Below are positions 62,236 through 64,000 of a stretch of 64,000 nt of DNA, piece by piece (within the stretch, counting starts at the first letter, position 1; every line of letters begins with the position of its first letter). Under the pieces are notes generated by a model. The model was not told the origin of the DNA and did no database searches. It saw only the letters and a list, made by a program, of their open reading frames with translations. The DNA is taken from the NCBI RefSeq assembly GCF_020921035.1, contig NC_063157.1, positions 8,096,001 to 8,160,000 of the forward strand. The letters are read 5' to 3'. Origin of the DNA: Rhodamnia argentea. Lineage: Eukaryota; Streptophyta; Magnoliopsida; Myrtales; Myrtaceae. The position numbers were made by a program, and so were the translations under genes.

Positions 62236-63889
62236 AGAAGTGTTAAAAGTTATGCACGACGCACACTTTAGTGCTAAAAGTTTTCGTTAGATCACTTAAG
62301 TGTCAAATCAAAACAAAAACGACAACTTAAGTGCCTCCGACGAGAAATTTCGATCAAACCGATTGCAGGGCATTTATAGTTAAATTTTTAATTTGACGTA
62401 GCAAATTTTTTGAAAACTTCAGTCCACAAGGACTACTAAAATTAAGAACAAGGTAAAAAATTACATTAAATTTGAAAGTAAGCTAATTCTTATATAAGAG
62501 AGAGAGGGTTGCACAGGCGGCGAGGGTCATTGAACCCGGCCAAGGGGAGGCGAACCCTGCCGATCGTAGGCGAGGGCCCGCGTAGGATTTTCAAATCATT
62601 TATTTTGAAGTTTGAAATACTAGTTGGAAGCAGCTCTATTGGCCAATATCGGATATCCGATAGACGTGTATTATTTGTAGGAGAAGAGGCGCTCAAACGT
62701 CTGACACCACTCTTTCCCTCATCCAATTATGGCCCCATGGCCCCTCCTTGAATAAACGAAATTCGAAAGATAAACAACTTGAAAAGGATCGATCGAGTTG
62801 CTCTTGCACTAAACGTGATGGCATGCGTAGGATTCGAAACTTACAGCACGACTTTTACCGGCTAAATTGATGACCAGGGCCATTAGCGAGATCACGGGTC
62901 CCTCCAATGACACGATCCAACGGGGGCTGAGGGAAAGACTTCTGACTCGTTTTTCGGTCGAAGGCGGCTCACTGTTGTCGTTTGTGTTGGGCCAAAATTT
63001 TCCTCCCACGTGACCGCTAAATCCCAAGAAAATTTGGCTTTGGGGGCTTCCAGTCGAGAGAGGAGTGATCTCGGCTGATAGCTGTGTGGGGCCTCCTTTG
63101 ATCAGGGCATGTTTTGTCCCGTTGCGCACCCTCCTTGTCCCACGACCTTGAAAACCTCCAACGTCTAATCCTCTCTCGTGCATCGACCCCAGGACATGTC
63201 TGCCCATACTAGATTCAACGTGCGGTCCAGTCTAATTCTGCCCAACTATGTCGTCCTAGAAGAATGCTGGAGCCGTGCCCAGTCCAACCACTCTCGCTCC
63301 CGTGATCACTCTCTGCTTGGCCTGTTTCACGTGGCTAAGTCCTTGGAAGAAGTATTCTGAATAACCACACAGAAGAATACTGTCCGATCGTCCCTCGCAT
63401 CTGGGATGTCACACCACTCTCCGAAAACTTAACTACATACCTAGCAAGCCCTCGGAGTAATCTTTAGCAGTAGCACAACAAAGACAACCCCAGCATGACA
63501 CCCAGCAGAATAGTTCTTGTTCATCTTCAAGCATAAAAAAAAAAGGAGGATAGACTACAGCTTCGACATAGAGCCCTTCCTCCATCGCCTCCTTCGGTCC
63601 CAAGAGATGAGTTGTCGGGGGATAGACTCCAACTTCGATTTTGTGTTAGCCGTCTAACACTAGTTTGCCGACATGTGTGTCCCGTTTCATGTCACATCGA
63701 AATGCCAGGAGTACATTGGTGGGTCCATTAATCTCTTTGAACTTTTCAATGACTGAGATGGTTGATGGTACTGTACAGAGAACAAATAATACTATAACAT
63801 AAATTACAGAATATGAAGAGAAAAAGCTACCAAACATTTTAAATTATGTCGATTGTAATGCATTTATTTCAACCTTTTTTTTTTTTCTG
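62236..63889. other. spacer, no gene seen
   Basis: About 62240-62420 looks like one arm of another MITE (GCACACTTTAGTGCTAAAAG, CACTTAAGTGTC, AACTTAAGTGCCTCCGACG). A minus-strand frame at 62809-63207 has no recognisable domain. No gene is called. Confidence 0.4.
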
Positions 63890-64000
63890 ATGCCTCTACC
63901 AACCTCAAATTTTTATTCGTGTGACCCACTTGTGACACTAAAAGCCTCAAATTTTTATTCGTATGGCACATTTACCCTAATTTTTTTTGTGACACCAAAA
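63890..64000. mobile_element. start of a foldback element like 3020-3565
   Basis: Contains CCTCAAATTTTTATTCGTG twice (with slight change), CACTTGTGACACTAAAA and TTTTTTGTGACACCAAAA. These are the same modules as in the 3020-3565 element. It is cut by the window end. Confidence 0.55.

Noticed and set aside
62809-63207. 132-codon minus-strand frame
   Set aside because: No domain, no splice partner and no promoter evidence.

Overview
The window is plant nuclear DNA. Protein-coding genes are split by GT-AG introns, intergenic DNA is AT-rich and full of foldback (MITE-like) elements, and the genes include Rubisco activase, an evening-complex GARP transcription factor, PLS-class PPR proteins and tropinone-reductase-like SDRs. 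It is a eudicot by gene content; the repeat style makes me think of Myrtaceae (Eucalyptus relatives), but that is an impression and not shown by the sequence.

Left part (0-25 kb), gene-rich. A small plastid-type membrane protein (538-1181, -), a LUX/BOA-type clock regulator (5058-5963, +) with an evening element upstream, an E-class PPR gene resembling Arabidopsis At5g59600 (9767-11419, -), a plastid J-domain protein resembling At5g59610 (12687-16866, +, four exons), a decayed PPR pseudogene (about 19682-21555, +), and Rubisco activase (22364-24492, -) whose last intron can give both the short beta and the redox-regulated long alpha form. LUX/BOA, the PPR gene and the J-protein gene seem to keep the gene order of Arabidopsis chromosome 5.

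Middle part (25-35 kb). A truncated pararetrovirus-like relic (25380-27240), a foldback element with a GC-rich core, and the complete 11-exon gene for the large subunit of TFIIA (29857-33968, -).

Right part (35-64 kb). A locally duplicated array of tropinone-reductase-like SDR genes: two intact five-exon genes (39935-41792 and 54476-56506), one pseudogene between them (44148-47833), and flank or intron remains of further units at about 35.85-37.14 kb and 59.9-62.2 kb. Between the SDR units lie a second pararetrovirus-like relic whose 3' end is amplified into five head-to-tail copies of 626-627 bp (50389-53521), an alpha/beta-hydrolase pseudogene, and many foldback elements. Some of these can be dated after the duplication because a paralogous copy keeps the empty site.

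The genes do not form an operon or a cluster with one function. The SDR array is the only functional cluster. I found no tRNA, rRNA or CRISPR. All exon joins are my own reading of splice signals and reading-frame continuity; no transcript evidence was available.
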